In this document: piece by piece, positions 52,046 through 60,852 of the stretch
Position numbering within the stretch: the stretch's first letter is position 1
Layout: each line of letters begins with the position of its first letter
Source of the DNA: Hyphomicrobiaceae bacterium
Lineage (GTDB): Bacteria > Pseudomonadota > Alphaproteobacteria > Rhizobiales > Aestuariivirgaceae
Length of the DNA: 64,000 bases
Assembly (NCBI GenBank): GCA_900298995.1
Contig: OMIC01000008.1
Coordinates: 62,001-126,000, forward strand
Direction: 5' to 3'
The notes under the pieces: generated by a model
Databases searched by the model: none
Told to the model about the DNA's origin: nothing
What the model saw: only the letters and a program-made list of their open reading frames with translations
Translations under genes and position numbers: made by a program

Positions 52046-52492
52046 ATGGCAAGGGGGGCAGCACAGCGCCCCATCGCCCCCGCCGATTACCGGCTGGAAG
52101 ACCAGATCGGCTTTCACCTCCGCCGCGCCAGCCAGCGCCATACCGCCATCTTTGCAGAGCACATGACGGATGATCTCACGCCCACCCAATGGGCGGCCCT
52201 CGTCAAGCTTGCCGAGCATGAGAGCCTGTCACAGAACCTGCTGGGCCGTGAAACGGCCATGGATGCCGCGACCATCAAGGGCGTGGTGGACCGCCTCCTG
52301 CGTCGTGGCTTTGTTGAAACTGGGCCCGACCCCCATGACGGCCGGCGTATGCTGGTTGCCATAACCGGCAGCGGACGGCAGGCCGTGCGGCGTGGCGCGG
52401 GTCCCGGCGGCCAGATTACGGCCGAGACGCTGAAACCCCTCAAGCCCGCCGAACAGAAGGCCTTGCTCGACCTTCTCCGGCGCCTTGCATGA
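52046..52492 (+). CDS. MarR-family transcriptional regulator
   Basis: A 148-residue winged helix-turn-helix protein. The DNA-binding core spans about residues 45-110 with LTPTQWAALVKLAEHESLSQ, the recognition helix ETAMDAATIKGVVDRLLRRG and the wing PDPHDGRRMLV. It is 2 bases downstream of the ferredoxin reductase gene, placing it under the promoter it most likely represses through the 24-bp dyad. NicR, the nicotinate-responsive repressor, is also a MarR protein, which agrees with the reductase-like gene, but the ligand is unproven. Confidence 0.9.
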   Translation: MARGAAQRPIAPADYRLEDQIGFHLRRASQRHTAIFAEHMTDDLTPTQWAALVKLAEHESLSQNLLGRETAMDAATIKGVVDRLLRRGFVETGPDPHDGRRMLVAITGSGRQAVRRGAGPGGQITAETLKPLKPAEQKALLDLLRRLA

Positions 52493-52528
52493 AGTTGCCT
52501 GGACCGGGATTGAAGTCACTATCCGGGC

Positions 52529-52550
52529 GTGATCAATTTGCTATGATCAC
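52529..52550. promoter_or_regulatory. Operator and extended -10 promoter ahead of the Liv operon
   Basis: GTGATCA-N8-TGATCAC is a perfect 7-base inverted repeat. Its spacer and right arm contain TGCTATGAT (52539-52547), an extended -10 element. It lies 57 bases ahead of the binding-protein start at 52607. A regulator binding here would directly block the promoter; GntR or FadR-like proteins bind sites of this kind. It shares no sequence with the MarR-type dyad at 51229. Confidence 0.5.
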
Positions 52551-52606
52551 TTTCGGCAAAGACCAGGCCTCCCAGACAGGGGGCGCAGACAACCAAGGAG
52601 GAAACC

Positions 52607-53923
52607 ATGACCGATACAAGATTGATCGTGCCTGAGAAGAAGCGCATCTCGCGCCGCTCCGCCCTCAAGCTGGCCGGGACGGGTGCTGCGTCCCTGATGG
52701 GCGGCCTTGCTGCAGGTCCGGGTTTCGTGCGCTATGCCCAGGCGCAGTCGTCCGAGCCCATCCGCGTTGGCTTCCAGGTCCACCGGACCGGCATCGGCGC
52801 CGCCTATGGCCGCTGGTATGAGCAGACCACCAATGCCGCGGTGAAGCTCATCAACGAGCAGGGCGGCATCAACGGCCGCCAGATCGAGATCATCGCCGAG
52901 GATGACGCGACGGATCCCGGCCGCGGCGCCGAGGTCGTCGAGAAATTCGCGACCCAGCACAAATGCGATGTCGCCTTCGGCACGCTGTTCAGCCATGTGG
53001 TGATGGGCTCCGCCCCGCGTGCGGGCGAATTGAAGCTGCCCTATTACGTGGTGTCCGAGGGTCATCATGTGGCCTCGGGCGCGCTCAACCGCTACACCTT
53101 CCAGCCCGGCATCACGGATGTGAAGTCCCAGGTCATCTCGATGGCGCCGTGGATCGCCAAGAATGTCGGCAAGAAGGTCGCGATGATCTTCCCGGACTTC
53201 GCCTTCGGCTATGACCATCGCGACTATTTCTCCGCCGCCATCAAGGCGCAGGGTGGCGAGGTCAATGCGCTGATCCCGATCCCGCCGACCGAGACATCCT
53301 TCACGCGCTACTTCCCGCAGATCCCTGCCGACACCGAAGTGATCTATCACGTCATGGTCGGCCCTGCGGTGCTTACCTTCGTGAAGGAACTGGGCGAGCA
53401 TTTCGGTTCCCAGCACCCGCCGCTCTTCGGCTTCATCGACAGCCTCGAGGCGGTTGATCTCAAGAGCCCCGGCCTCGAATTCCTCGAAGGGTCCTATCTC
53501 TGGGAAGCCTATCCGCGCTTTGCCGGAGCCAGCCCCACAGCGGCCGATACCTTCTACCGTGGCAAGGTCGGTGTTGACGCCAATGGCGCCAGCGTTGCGG
53601 ACCCGGCTGACATCTCGACCTATTCCCACATGTTCGGCTGCTGGGAGACGCTCTACATCATCAAGCAGGCGATGGAGGCCGCAGGCTATCAGGGTGCTGG
53701 CGACAAGGCCAAGCTCATTGAGGCCACCGAGGCCATCACCACCATCCCCGAGGGCAACGAACACCCGCAGGGCGACAAGATCTTCAACGGCAAGATCCAC
53801 CAGAGCTTCGGCCACCAGAACATCACGCAGGTGAAGAATGGTGTCGGCGAAGTGGTCTACCGCACCACCATCGAGGAAGGTCTTTACGAGCCCGAGGCCG
53901 ACTACACCAAGATGCCGCTCTGA
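52607..53923 (+). CDS. Branched-chain amino acid-type ABC substrate-binding protein (family 6)
   Basis: A 438-residue periplasmic protein of the LivJ/LivK class. The leader SRRSALKLAGTGAASLMGGL has a twin arginine; cleavage is near AQAQ. The mature protein begins IRVGFQVHRTGIGAAYG and contains INEQGGINGRQIEIIAEDD. This family also binds urea, amides and aromatic acids, so the ligand may not be an amino acid; the neighbouring reductase operon hints at an aromatic or heterocyclic acid. ATG 52607 has AAGGAGGA upstream. The gene follows its own promoter and is followed by a hairpin. Confidence 0.9.
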   Translation: MTDTRLIVPEKKRISRRSALKLAGTGAASLMGGLAAGPGFVRYAQAQSSEPIRVGFQVHRTGIGAAYGRWYEQTTNAAVKLINEQGGINGRQIEIIAEDDATDPGRGAEVVEKFATQHKCDVAFGTLFSHVVMGSAPRAGELKLPYYVVSEGHHVASGALNRYTFQPGITDVKSQVISMAPWIAKNVGKKVAMIFPDFAFGYDHRDYFSAAIKAQGGEVNALIPIPPTETSFTRYFPQIPADTEVIYHVMVGPAVLTFVKELGEHFGSQHPPLFGFIDSLEAVDLKSPGLEFLEGSYLWEAYPRFAGASPTAADTFYRGKVGVDANGASVADPADISTYSHMFGCWETLYIIKQAMEAAGYQGAGDKAKLIEATEAITTIPEGNEHPQGDKIFNGKIHQSFGHQNITQVKNGVGEVVYRTTIEEGLYEPEADYTKMPL

Positions 53924-53944
53924 ACCGGCCTCACTGACATGCGC

Positions 53945-53970
53945 AATGGCCGGGCCCGCGCCCGGCCATT
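53945..53970 (+). terminator. Attenuator hairpin between Liv binding-protein and permease genes
   Basis: AATGGCCGGGC-CCGC-GCCCGGCCATT is a perfect 11-base stem with a four-base loop, followed by CCTTTC. It lies 21 bases after the binding-protein stop and 33 before livH. The weak T-run suggests partial termination or mRNA end protection, as at the other two binding-protein genes with such hairpins. Confidence 0.7.
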
Positions 53971-54003
53971 CCTTTCACCCACGGCAGGAGAATTTCACCC
54001 CCC

Positions 54004-54885
54004 GTGTCCTTCTTCCCGCATCTCCTCCTCGCGTTGCTCGAGGGCACTGTCGCCGCCGCGGTGCTGGCGCTGTCGGCGCTGGGCCTCTCTCTGGTCTTTG
54101 GCGTCATGCGCATCGTCAACGTGGCGCATGGCGAATTCTTCATGCTGGGTGCCATGCTCGCGTGGTGGATCGCGAAGATGGTCCCGGGCGGACCTCTGGC
54201 TGGGTTTCTCGCGGCCTTGATGCTGGCGCCTGCGCTGGTGGGCCTTCTGGCCTTTGCAACCGAGCGCCTTCTGCTCCGGCGCATTGGATATGATCCGGAA
54301 GCCACCATCGTCGCCACCATCGGCCTGATGTTCGTGATCCAGCAACTTGCACTCTCGGTCTTTGGCGCCGATGCCAAGCCGGTTGCAGCGCCCTTTACCT
54401 ACCGCATCGCCTTTCCGTGGTTCGGGTTCTCCGGCTACAAGCTGTTCGTCGTGGCGGCCTCGGTGGCGTTGCTGCTCGGCGCCTGGTGGGTTCTCGCGCG
54501 AACCCGCTTCGGCCTCATCATGCGCGTCACGCAATTCGACCGCGAGACCGCCACCGCCTTCGGCATTCCGGTCAATCAGGTCTATGCGGCGGTATTTGTC
54601 ATCGGCGCGGCGCTGGTTGCCGTTTCCGCGGTCCTGATCGTGCCGATCCAGCAGGCCCATTATCTCATGGGCCTTGATCCGTTGCTGATGAGTTTCATCG
54701 TGGTCATCATCGGCGGCCTCGGATCGATCCGCGGCAGCGTGCTTGCAGCGCTGATCATCGGTCTTGCCGATGGCGTCATTTCCATGTTCTTCACGCCAAC
54801 CCTGGCCTCCATCATCGCGACGCTGGCCGTGGCGCTGGTCCTGGTGGTGAGGCCGCAAGGCCTGTTCGGGGTGCCGGCCAGATGA
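54004..54885 (+). CDS. livH: Branched-chain amino acid-type ABC permease LivH
   Basis: A 293-residue inner-membrane permease with about eight helices. The signature LSLVFGVMRIVNVAHGEFFM is near the N-terminus, and VVIIGGLGSIRGSVLAALIIG marks the cytoplasmic coupling region. The start is GTG 54004, preceded by CAGGAGAATTTC, 15-20 bases after the hairpin. The stop overlaps the livM ATG (ATGA). Confidence 0.93.
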   Translation: MSFFPHLLLALLEGTVAAAVLALSALGLSLVFGVMRIVNVAHGEFFMLGAMLAWWIAKMVPGGPLAGFLAALMLAPALVGLLAFATERLLLRRIGYDPEATIVATIGLMFVIQQLALSVFGADAKPVAAPFTYRIAFPWFGFSGYKLFVVAASVALLLGAWWVLARTRFGLIMRVTQFDRETATAFGIPVNQVYAAVFVIGAALVAVSAVLIVPIQQAHYLMGLDPLLMSFIVVIIGGLGSIRGSVLAALIIGLADGVISMFFTPTLASIIATLAVALVLVVRPQGLFGVPAR

Positions 54886-55832
54886 GCGTGCGCATCATCC
54901 TGCTGCATGCCGGCGTCATTCTGGCGCTGTTCTTGATGCAATTCCTGGCCAGCGACTATGTGGTGCTCACCTTCACGCGCATCATGGTGCTGGCGATCTA
55001 TGCGCTGGGGTACAATATCCTGTTCGGCTACACCGGCCTTCTCAGTCTCGGCCACGCCATGTTCTTTGCGACCGGACTGTATGGCGCGGCGCTGGGCGTC
55101 ACGCGCTTCGGGCTTGGCGTGCCCGAGGCCATGCTCGTGGCAATTGGTCTTGGCATCATCGTATCAACGGTGATCGGCGCCGTTTCGCTGCGCGCCAGCG
55201 GTGTCGCCTTCATGATCGTCACCCTGATGTTCAGCCAGGCGGCCTTTCTCACGGTTCTCTATTTCGGCGACTACACACGCGGCGATGAAGGCATCGTGAT
55301 TTCCGACGAGTTCCGCCGGTTCAGCCTTTTCGGGCTTGAGGCCGATCTCGCCAATCCCGTGCTGCGCTACAATCTCGCACTGGCCTTTCTGGCGCTTGCT
55401 GTGGCCGTCACCCTCGCCGTGATCCGCTCGCGGGCAGGTCATGTGCTGGTCGCCATACGCGAGAACGAGAGCCGGACCGCCATGCTGGGTTATGACACGG
55501 CGCGCTACAAGCTGCTTGCCTTCGTGCTGTCCGGGGCCTTCGCGGCCTTCTCGGGTGCCAGCTATGCGTTGATGTTCGCCTATGCGGGCTCGACTCTCGC
55601 CTCGATCCAGTATTCGATCCACCCGCTGCTCTGGACGCTGCTTGGCGGAGCCGCAACCGTGCTGGGTCCCGTTCTCGGAACGGCGCTGATGTTCCTGCTC
55701 GTCGATTTCGCCAGCGGCTTCACCTCCGCCAGCCTGCTCGTGGTGGGTGTCGCCCTGATCCTCCTCGTGCTGTTCTTCCCGAAGGGAATTCTCGGCACAC
55801 TCCGGCAACGCTATCTGCCGTGGCTGCCATGA
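54882..55832 (+). CDS. livM: Branched-chain amino acid-type ABC permease LivM
   Basis: A 316-residue permease, partner of LivH. It begins with two hydrophobic segments followed by ALGYNILFGYTGLLSLGHAM, the family hallmark, and has the coupling region IRENESRTAMLGYDTARYK. It overlaps livH by four bases at the start and livG by four at the end. Confidence 0.93.
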   Translation: MSVRIILLHAGVILALFLMQFLASDYVVLTFTRIMVLAIYALGYNILFGYTGLLSLGHAMFFATGLYGAALGVTRFGLGVPEAMLVAIGLGIIVSTVIGAVSLRASGVAFMIVTLMFSQAAFLTVLYFGDYTRGDEGIVISDEFRRFSLFGLEADLANPVLRYNLALAFLALAVAVTLAVIRSRAGHVLVAIRENESRTAMLGYDTARYKLLAFVLSGAFAAFSGASYALMFAYAGSTLASIQYSIHPLLWTLLGGAATVLGPVLGTALMFLLVDFASGFTSASLLVVGVALILLVLFFPKGILGTLRQRYLPWLP

Positions 55833-56524
55833 GCCTGCTTCTCGAAACCCGCGCGCTCTCGCGCAGCTTTGGCGGCCTGAAGGCGGTCGAGGCCGTCGAT
55901 TTCAGCCTCTCCAGGGGTGAGGTTCGCGCGGTGATCGGACCCAATGGCGCTGGCAAGACCACCTTCGTGAGCCTCATCTCGGGCCGCATCGCGCCCAGTT
56001 CCGGTTCCATTGTGTTTGCGGGCGAGGACGTCACTGCGCTTCCCGCCTTCCGCCGCGTACAGCGCGGCATCGCCTACACCTTCCAGATCACCAGCATCTA
56101 CGCCAATCTGACCGCCGAGGAGAATGTGGCGCTTGCCGCCCATCGCCCCGGCACTCATGCCGGCCGCGATTATCTGGCGCGGGTCGGCCTTGCAGATCGC
56201 GCCGCACAGCGCTCGGGAACGCTATCCTATGGGCATCAGCGGCTTCTCGAAGTGGCCATGGGGCTGGCGCTGCGCCCGAAGCTCCTCATTCTCGACGAGC
56301 CCACGCAAGGCCTCTCCGACTCCGAGATCGAGAGTTTCATCGGCCTTGTGCGCGATGTGGCCAGGGATGCGACCGTGCTGCTCATCGAGCACAACATGCC
56401 GGTGGTGATGACGCTTGCCCACCGCATCACGGTGCTCGACCGTGGCCGTATCCTGGCCGAGGGGCGCCCTGAGGACATCCGTGCCAGTGACGCCGTGCAG
56501 CGCGCCTATCTGGGAACCGGCTGA
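55829..56524 (+). CDS. livG: ABC ATPase LivG
   Basis: A 231-residue ATPase, one of the two in the Liv complex. It has Walker A GPNGAGKTTF, the family region RGIAYTFQITSIYANLTAEE, an ABC signature reading LSYGHQRLLEVAMGL, Walker B LLILDEPTQGL and H-loop IEHNMPV. ATG 55829 overlaps the livM stop. Length is slightly short for LivG (usually about 250). The stop shares a base with the livF start. Confidence 0.92.
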   Translation: MSLLLETRALSRSFGGLKAVEAVDFSLSRGEVRAVIGPNGAGKTTFVSLISGRIAPSSGSIVFAGEDVTALPAFRRVQRGIAYTFQITSIYANLTAEENVALAAHRPGTHAGRDYLARVGLADRAAQRSGTLSYGHQRLLEVAMGLALRPKLLILDEPTQGLSDSEIESFIGLVRDVARDATVLLIEHNMPVVMTLAHRITVLDRGRILAEGRPEDIRASDAVQRAYLGTG

Positions 56525-57219
56525 TGCTGCAGATCCGCGACATCGACTGCTACTACGGCGAGGCGCAGGTGCTGAAGTCCTTCTCTCTTGCCGCCGAGCC
56601 TGGCGAGATCCTCTGCCTTCTCGGGCGCAACGGTGCGGGCAAGACGACTGCCCTCAAGGCCATCATGGGTCTCGTCCGGTCGCGGCGCGGCAGCATCGTG
56701 CTCGATGGCACCGAACTCACCTCGCTCGCGCCCCATGAGGTGCCGCGCCGGGGCATCGGCTATGTGCCGCAGGGACGCCGCCTGTTCTCGGATGCCACCG
56801 TCATGGAAAACCTCAGGGTTGGTCTGATGACACGGCACTCGGGGCCGCAGGTGCTCGAACATGTCTTGAGCCTCTTTCCCATCCTGCGGGAGCGGCTTGG
56901 GCAGCGCGCGGGCACCATGAGCGGCGGCGAGCAGCAGATGCTGGCCATGGCGCGCGCCCTGTGCATCGACCCCAGGATCCTTCTGCTCGACGAGCCCACG
57001 GAAGGCCTGATGCCCTCGATGATCGAGCGGATCCGCCAGTCGGTGCTCGATCTCAAGGCGCATGGCGTCACCACCATTCTCGTCGAGCAGCGTGTGGATG
57101 CGGTGCTGCCCGTGGCCGACCGCGTGGCCTTCGTCGAAAATGGCCGTGTCACGGGCGTCGAGCCCGCCGCGCTTCTCGCCGCTGACCGCCGGCTCATCGA
57201 CCGCTACGTCGGAATCTGA
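56524..57219 (+). CDS. livF: ABC ATPase LivF
   Basis: A 231-residue ATPase, partner of LivG. It has Walker A GRNGAGKTTALK, the LivF-typical GIGYVPQGRRLFSDATV, signature MSGGEQQMLAMARAL, Walker B ILLLDEPTEGLMP and H-loop VEQRVDA. It shares one base with the livG stop and ends two bases before the membrane protein gene at 57222, which therefore seems to be in the same transcript. Confidence 0.93.
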   Translation: MLQIRDIDCYYGEAQVLKSFSLAAEPGEILCLLGRNGAGKTTALKAIMGLVRSRRGSIVLDGTELTSLAPHEVPRRGIGYVPQGRRLFSDATVMENLRVGLMTRHSGPQVLEHVLSLFPILRERLGQRAGTMSGGEQQMLAMARALCIDPRILLLDEPTEGLMPSMIERIRQSVLDLKAHGVTTILVEQRVDAVLPVADRVAFVENGRVTGVEPAALLAADRRLIDRYVGI

Positions 57220-57221
57220 GC

Positions 57222-58589
57222 ATGCTGCGGCTGATCCTCGGCCTGCTCTGCCTCGCTGGTACCGCAACGCCTGCCCTGGCCCATGCCGCGGGCCGTGGTT
57301 TCGTCATGCTGCTGCCCACGGGCTATGTGGCCGCGGGGGGCGCGCTCGCCGTGCTCGTGAGCTTCCTGGCCATCTCGGCGCTGCCCGGACGCTGGCTGCG
57401 GGGCCCGGCTCAGGCGTCCGTTCCAACCTATGGGCGCTGGCCCAGCCTGTTCGGCGCGCTGGTGCTCGGCGCCCTCATCGTCATCGGCTTTCTCGGTCCA
57501 CGCGATCCCGCCGAAAATCTCCTGCCGCTTGCCATCTGGACTCTGTGGTGGGTGGTCATCGTCCTGCTGCATCCGCTGATCGGAAACATCTGGGCGGCGA
57601 TCAACCCGTTCACCGGTCTCCACGCGCTCGTCACAGGCAGCTGGCGCGGCGCAGGGCGGTCACCGCCCTTGTCCTATCCCGCAGTCCTGTCCTACCGGCC
57701 TGCGGTGTTCATCTTCTTTGCCTTCGCCTGGTTCCAGCTGGTCTTTCCCGCACCCGAGGATCCAGCGATTCTCGCGATGGTCGTCATCTTCTATCTGGCG
57801 GCTGGCTTTGCGGGCGTTCTGCTCTTCGGCCCGGCCGAGTGGCTTGGCAAGGCTGATCCCTTTGCCATCTTCCTGCGCCAGCTGGCAGCTGCTGCGCCCA
57901 TCGGGCGGGGCGGCTGGCGCTGGCCGGGCGCGGGGCTGCTCGCCCTTCCGCCACTGCCAGCCAGTGGTGTTCTCTTCGTGCTGCTCACCCTCAGCGCCAT
58001 CACCTTCGATGGCTTCGCCAACACCTTCGTGTGGCTGTCGGCCATCGGCATCAATCCGCTCGACTATCCTGGCCGCACGGCGGTGATCGAAGCCAACAGT
58101 CTTGGCCTGCTTGCCGCCTTTGCGAGCCTGTCCATTGCCTTCTATGCGGCCGTCACGCTCGGCTGGATCTGGTCCGGCCGTCCCTATCCGCTGGGCCAGC
58201 TCTGCGGCCGTCTCGTCTATTCGCTGATTCCCATCTCGATCGCCTATCACTTCGCGCATTACCTCGGCGACACGCTGCTCAATCTGCAATACGTGATCGT
58301 CGCACTGAACGATCCCCTGCAGACCGGCGCACATTTGCTCGGCCTTGGCCACATGCATGTCACGGCGTCCTTCCAGAACACCGCATCCGGCACCTTCGCC
58401 ATTTACAGCGCGCAGACTGCGGCCATCGTTCTGGGGCATGTGGTGGGTGTGGCAGTGGCCCATTCCATGGTGGCCGATGGTGACCTGTCCCGCCGCGATG
58501 CGCTCAAGCTCGAATTGCCCCTCGCGCTCTGCATGGTGGCCTATACGTCCTTCGGCCTCTGGTTGCTGGGCGCGCCGTCCATTGCCTGA
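57222..58589 (+). CDS. Polytopic membrane protein of unknown function
   Basis: A 455-residue inner-membrane protein with a signal-like first segment ending in ATPALAHAAG and about ten further hydrophobic helices. Conserved-looking polar patches within membrane regions include HPLIGNIWAAINPF, DGFANTFVW, IAYHFAHYLGDTLL, LGHMHVTASFQN and GHVVGVAVAHSMV. The His content in predicted helices suggests metal binding or a redox/hydrolytic role. It faintly resembles membrane proteins annotated as fenitrothion hydrolase, but I cannot confirm that. It begins two bases after livF, so it may assist the transported compound's metabolism. No function is assigned. Confidence 0.75.
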   Translation: MLRLILGLLCLAGTATPALAHAAGRGFVMLLPTGYVAAGGALAVLVSFLAISALPGRWLRGPAQASVPTYGRWPSLFGALVLGALIVIGFLGPRDPAENLLPLAIWTLWWVVIVLLHPLIGNIWAAINPFTGLHALVTGSWRGAGRSPPLSYPAVLSYRPAVFIFFAFAWFQLVFPAPEDPAILAMVVIFYLAAGFAGVLLFGPAEWLGKADPFAIFLRQLAAAAPIGRGGWRWPGAGLLALPPLPASGVLFVLLTLSAITFDGFANTFVWLSAIGINPLDYPGRTAVIEANSLGLLAAFASLSIAFYAAVTLGWIWSGRPYPLGQLCGRLVYSLIPISIAYHFAHYLGDTLLNLQYVIVALNDPLQTGAHLLGLGHMHVTASFQNTASGTFAIYSAQTAAIVLGHVVGVAVAHSMVADGDLSRRDALKLELPLALCMVAYTSFGLWLLGAPSIA

Positions 58590-58636
58590 CCAACAACGCC
58601 CTTGAACATCCCGTCACGAGCGGGCACCTTGACGCC

Positions 58637-59479
58637 ATGAAGCATATCGTTCCTGCCCTGCGGCGGAATCTCACCCGCCGGCCCGTCCGTGCGCCGCCGC
58701 CCGTCGCCCAGAAGCGCTCCGTCCAGACCGGAGACGATCCGGCGCTGATGCTGTCGGTGGCTTCCTACAATGTCCACAAATGTGTCGGCGCTGACGGGCT
58801 TTTCGATCCCGACCGTGTGGTGCGTGTGGTGCTCGATCTCGACGCCGACATCATCGCGCTGCAGGAGGCCGACCAGCGCTTCGGCAGCCGCCGTGGCTTG
58901 CTCGACCTGCGCACCCTGCTCGAGAGGGGCGGCTACCGCTCGGTCCTGGATGAAGGCTCGCGCAAGCTCAGCCACGGCTGGCATGGCAATGTGATCCTGT
59001 TCCGAACCGGCAGCGTCACCAATGTCACCAAGATGAAGCTGCCCGGCTTCGAGCCGCGCGGCGCCGTGCTCGTCGATTTCGACGTGATGGGCATGCCGAT
59101 CCGCATCATCGGTGCCCATCTGGGTCTTCTCGCCTCATCGCGCCTGCGCCAGGCCGAGGCCATTCTCAACGCCGCCCATCCCGTCGATGACCGCGCCGTG
59201 ATCCTGCTCGGCGACACCAATGAATGGCGGATCGGCGGACGCTCGGCCCTCCGGCCCTTCGATTCGCATCTGAGCGATGTCGACATGGCGATTGCCAGTT
59301 TTCCCGCGCGCTTCCCACTCTGGCCGCTTGACCGGGTGCTGACCAACAAGCACGTCACGGTCTACGAGATGTCTGCCGTGGAGACCGCCCTCGCGCGGGT
59401 TGCGTCCGACCATCTGCCGGTCAAGGCGCTGATCGGCGTCACGCGCCATCCGGTGGTGCCCGCTTTGCCCTCAGTTTGA
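58637..59479 (+). CDS. Endonuclease/exonuclease/phosphatase-family protein
   Basis: A 280-residue metal-dependent phosphoesterase. The motifs appear in order: SYNVHKCVG, IIALQEAD (catalytic Glu), IIGAHLGLLASSRL (His), LLGDTNEW (Asp, Asn) and VASDHLPV (Asp-His pair). The family cleaves nucleic acids or phosphoinositides and phospholipids. No signal peptide is present; the basic N-terminus (RRNLTRRPVR) may bind membrane or nucleic acid. Its last nine bases overlap the 3' end of the SDR gene on the other strand. Its role in this region is unclear. Confidence 0.87.
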   Translation: MKHIVPALRRNLTRRPVRAPPPVAQKRSVQTGDDPALMLSVASYNVHKCVGADGLFDPDRVVRVVLDLDADIIALQEADQRFGSRRGLLDLRTLLERGGYRSVLDEGSRKLSHGWHGNVILFRTGSVTNVTKMKLPGFEPRGAVLVDFDVMGMPIRIIGAHLGLLASSRLRQAEAILNAAHPVDDRAVILLGDTNEWRIGGRSALRPFDSHLSDVDMAIASFPARFPLWPLDRVLTNKHVTVYEMSAVETALARVASDHLPVKALIGVTRHPVVPALPSV

Positions 59480-60205
59480 GAGATAGCCGCCATCCACGGC
59501 CAGCACCGTGCCGGTGATGAAGCCGGCAAGCGGTGAGCACAGGAACAGAACCGCCCCGGAGATGTCCTCCGGCTTGCCCCAGCGGCCAAGCGGCGTCCTG
59601 CCAAGAATGGCGGCGTTGCGCCCGGCGTCGGCACGCAGCGCGTCGGTCAGGGGTGTCTCGATCCAGCCCGGCGCTACGGCGTTGACGCGGATTCCCTCCG
59701 GCGCATAGGCGATGGCCAGTGACTTGGTGAGCTGTGCAACCCCGCCCTTCGAGGCTGCATAGCCCGGCACCAGCCCGCCGCCCAGAAAGCTCAGCAGGGA
59801 TGCGGTATTGACGATGCTGCCGCTGCTCTGCGCCAGCAGGCTGCGGGCCGCGGCGCAAACCCGCATCGTGCCCGTGAGGTTGATGTCCAGCACATCGGCG
59901 AAGACCTGCGGGTCATGCTCTGCGCCGCGCCGGATCGTTCCGGCGCAATTGACAACATGATGCAGGCCCGGCAGCGACGAGACGAGGCCAGTGACGGCGG
60001 CAGTGTCGCGCACGTCGAGAACGCGCGCATCGAGGCCTGGCATGGCTCCTGCGGCCCGCGCCGCCTCTGCGCCATCGATGCCCGTCGCGGTGACACGCGC
60101 GCCCTCGGCAAGAAAGGCCCGCGCGATGGCCGCGCCAATGCCCGATGTGCCGCCCGTTACGAGAACATGACGATCGGCGAAACAGCCGGTGGGCCAGATG
60201 CTCAT
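59471..60205 (-). CDS. Short-chain dehydrogenase/reductase
   Basis: A 244-residue classical SDR. The cofactor motif VTGGTSGIGAAIA is at residues 16-28, NCAG follows, and the catalytic Tyr-Lys are in PGYAASKGG. C-terminal PGWIETPL is typical. NAD(P) preference is unclear. It sits 10 bases downstream of the cupin gene on the same strand, so the two are probably co-expressed; a hydroxy/keto intermediate would link them. Confidence 0.9.
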   Translation of the reverse strand: MSIWPTGCFADRHVLVTGGTSGIGAAIARAFLAEGARVTATGIDGAEAARAAGAMPGLDARVLDVRDTAAVTGLVSSLPGLHHVVNCAGTIRRGAEHDPQVFADVLDINLTGTMRVCAAARSLLAQSSGSIVNTASLLSFLGGGLVPGYAASKGGVAQLTKSLAIAYAPEGIRVNAVAPGWIETPLTDALRADAGRNAAILGRTPLGRWGKPEDISGAVLFLCSPLAGFITGTVLAVDGGYLSN

Positions 60206-60215
60206 TTGGCCTGTC

Positions 60216-60740
60216 TCAGCGCAGGAAGCGCGTCACGTAGTCGGCCCCGAGCCCCACCTTCTCGAAATGCGCGCGGCACAACTCGATCTTGGTGAAGACA
60301 TCGTCGAACCCGACGCCCTTCCCCCAGGGATCGACGTAATACATCATGCCGCTGACGTGGAAGAAGGTGATCATCTCATCGACGTCCTCGGGCACGATCA
60401 GCGTGTGTGTCTCGCCCGGCGGCTCATAGACATAGCTTCCCGGCGTCGCCACCCAGTCATGTTCGAGATAGCGCCAGCTGCCCTTGAGCACGAAGCCATG
60501 GACCGGCTGCGGGTGGCGGTGCCGCGACAGCAGCCCTGCCTTGCGCACCCGGAGAAGGGTCACCCAGTAGCCCTGGCTGCGGTTCAGGCACAGGGGCCTG
60601 AAGCTGACATTTTCCGCCTGCGGAACCCACAGCCGCTCGTCGCTCGTGTTGGCGTCGGGGATCACGATCTCGGTCATGGCGTCGGGCGGAAACGGCAATT
60701 GATAGGGCAGGAGGGGGTTGTTGTCAGTTGGCGGTGGCAT
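60216..60740 (-). CDS. Cupin dioxygenase-like protein (2,4'-dihydroxyacetophenone dioxygenase family)
   Basis: A 174-residue cupin. Cupin motif 1 is SRHRHPQPVHGFVLKGSW with three His, and motif 2 is GSYVYEPPGETHTL. The C-terminal part (MITFFHVSGMMYYVDP, LGADYVTRFLR) matches dioxygenases of the 2,4'-dihydroxyacetophenone group, which cleave an acyl-aryl bond with Fe(II). ATG 60738-60740 is the start; the longer frame upstream is not domain-like. It is the first gene of a short unit with the SDR and is divergent from the LolD-like ATPase. Confidence 0.82.
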   Translation of the reverse strand: MPPPTDNNPLLPYQLPFPPDAMTEIVIPDANTSDERLWVPQAENVSFRPLCLNRSQGYWVTLLRVRKAGLLSRHRHPQPVHGFVLKGSWRYLEHDWVATPGSYVYEPPGETHTLIVPEDVDEMITFFHVSGMMYYVDPWGKGVGFDDVFTKIELCRAHFEKVGLGADYVTRFLR

Positions 60741-60852
60741 TGCGTGTCTCCGTACGGCAAGACATGAGCGTAGCGGAAGCCGGGCGCGGTGAAAAGCCGC
60801 GAAGTCCGGGAGCAGGGGGGCTGCGTAGTCAAGGTCATGCAACGGAAACACC

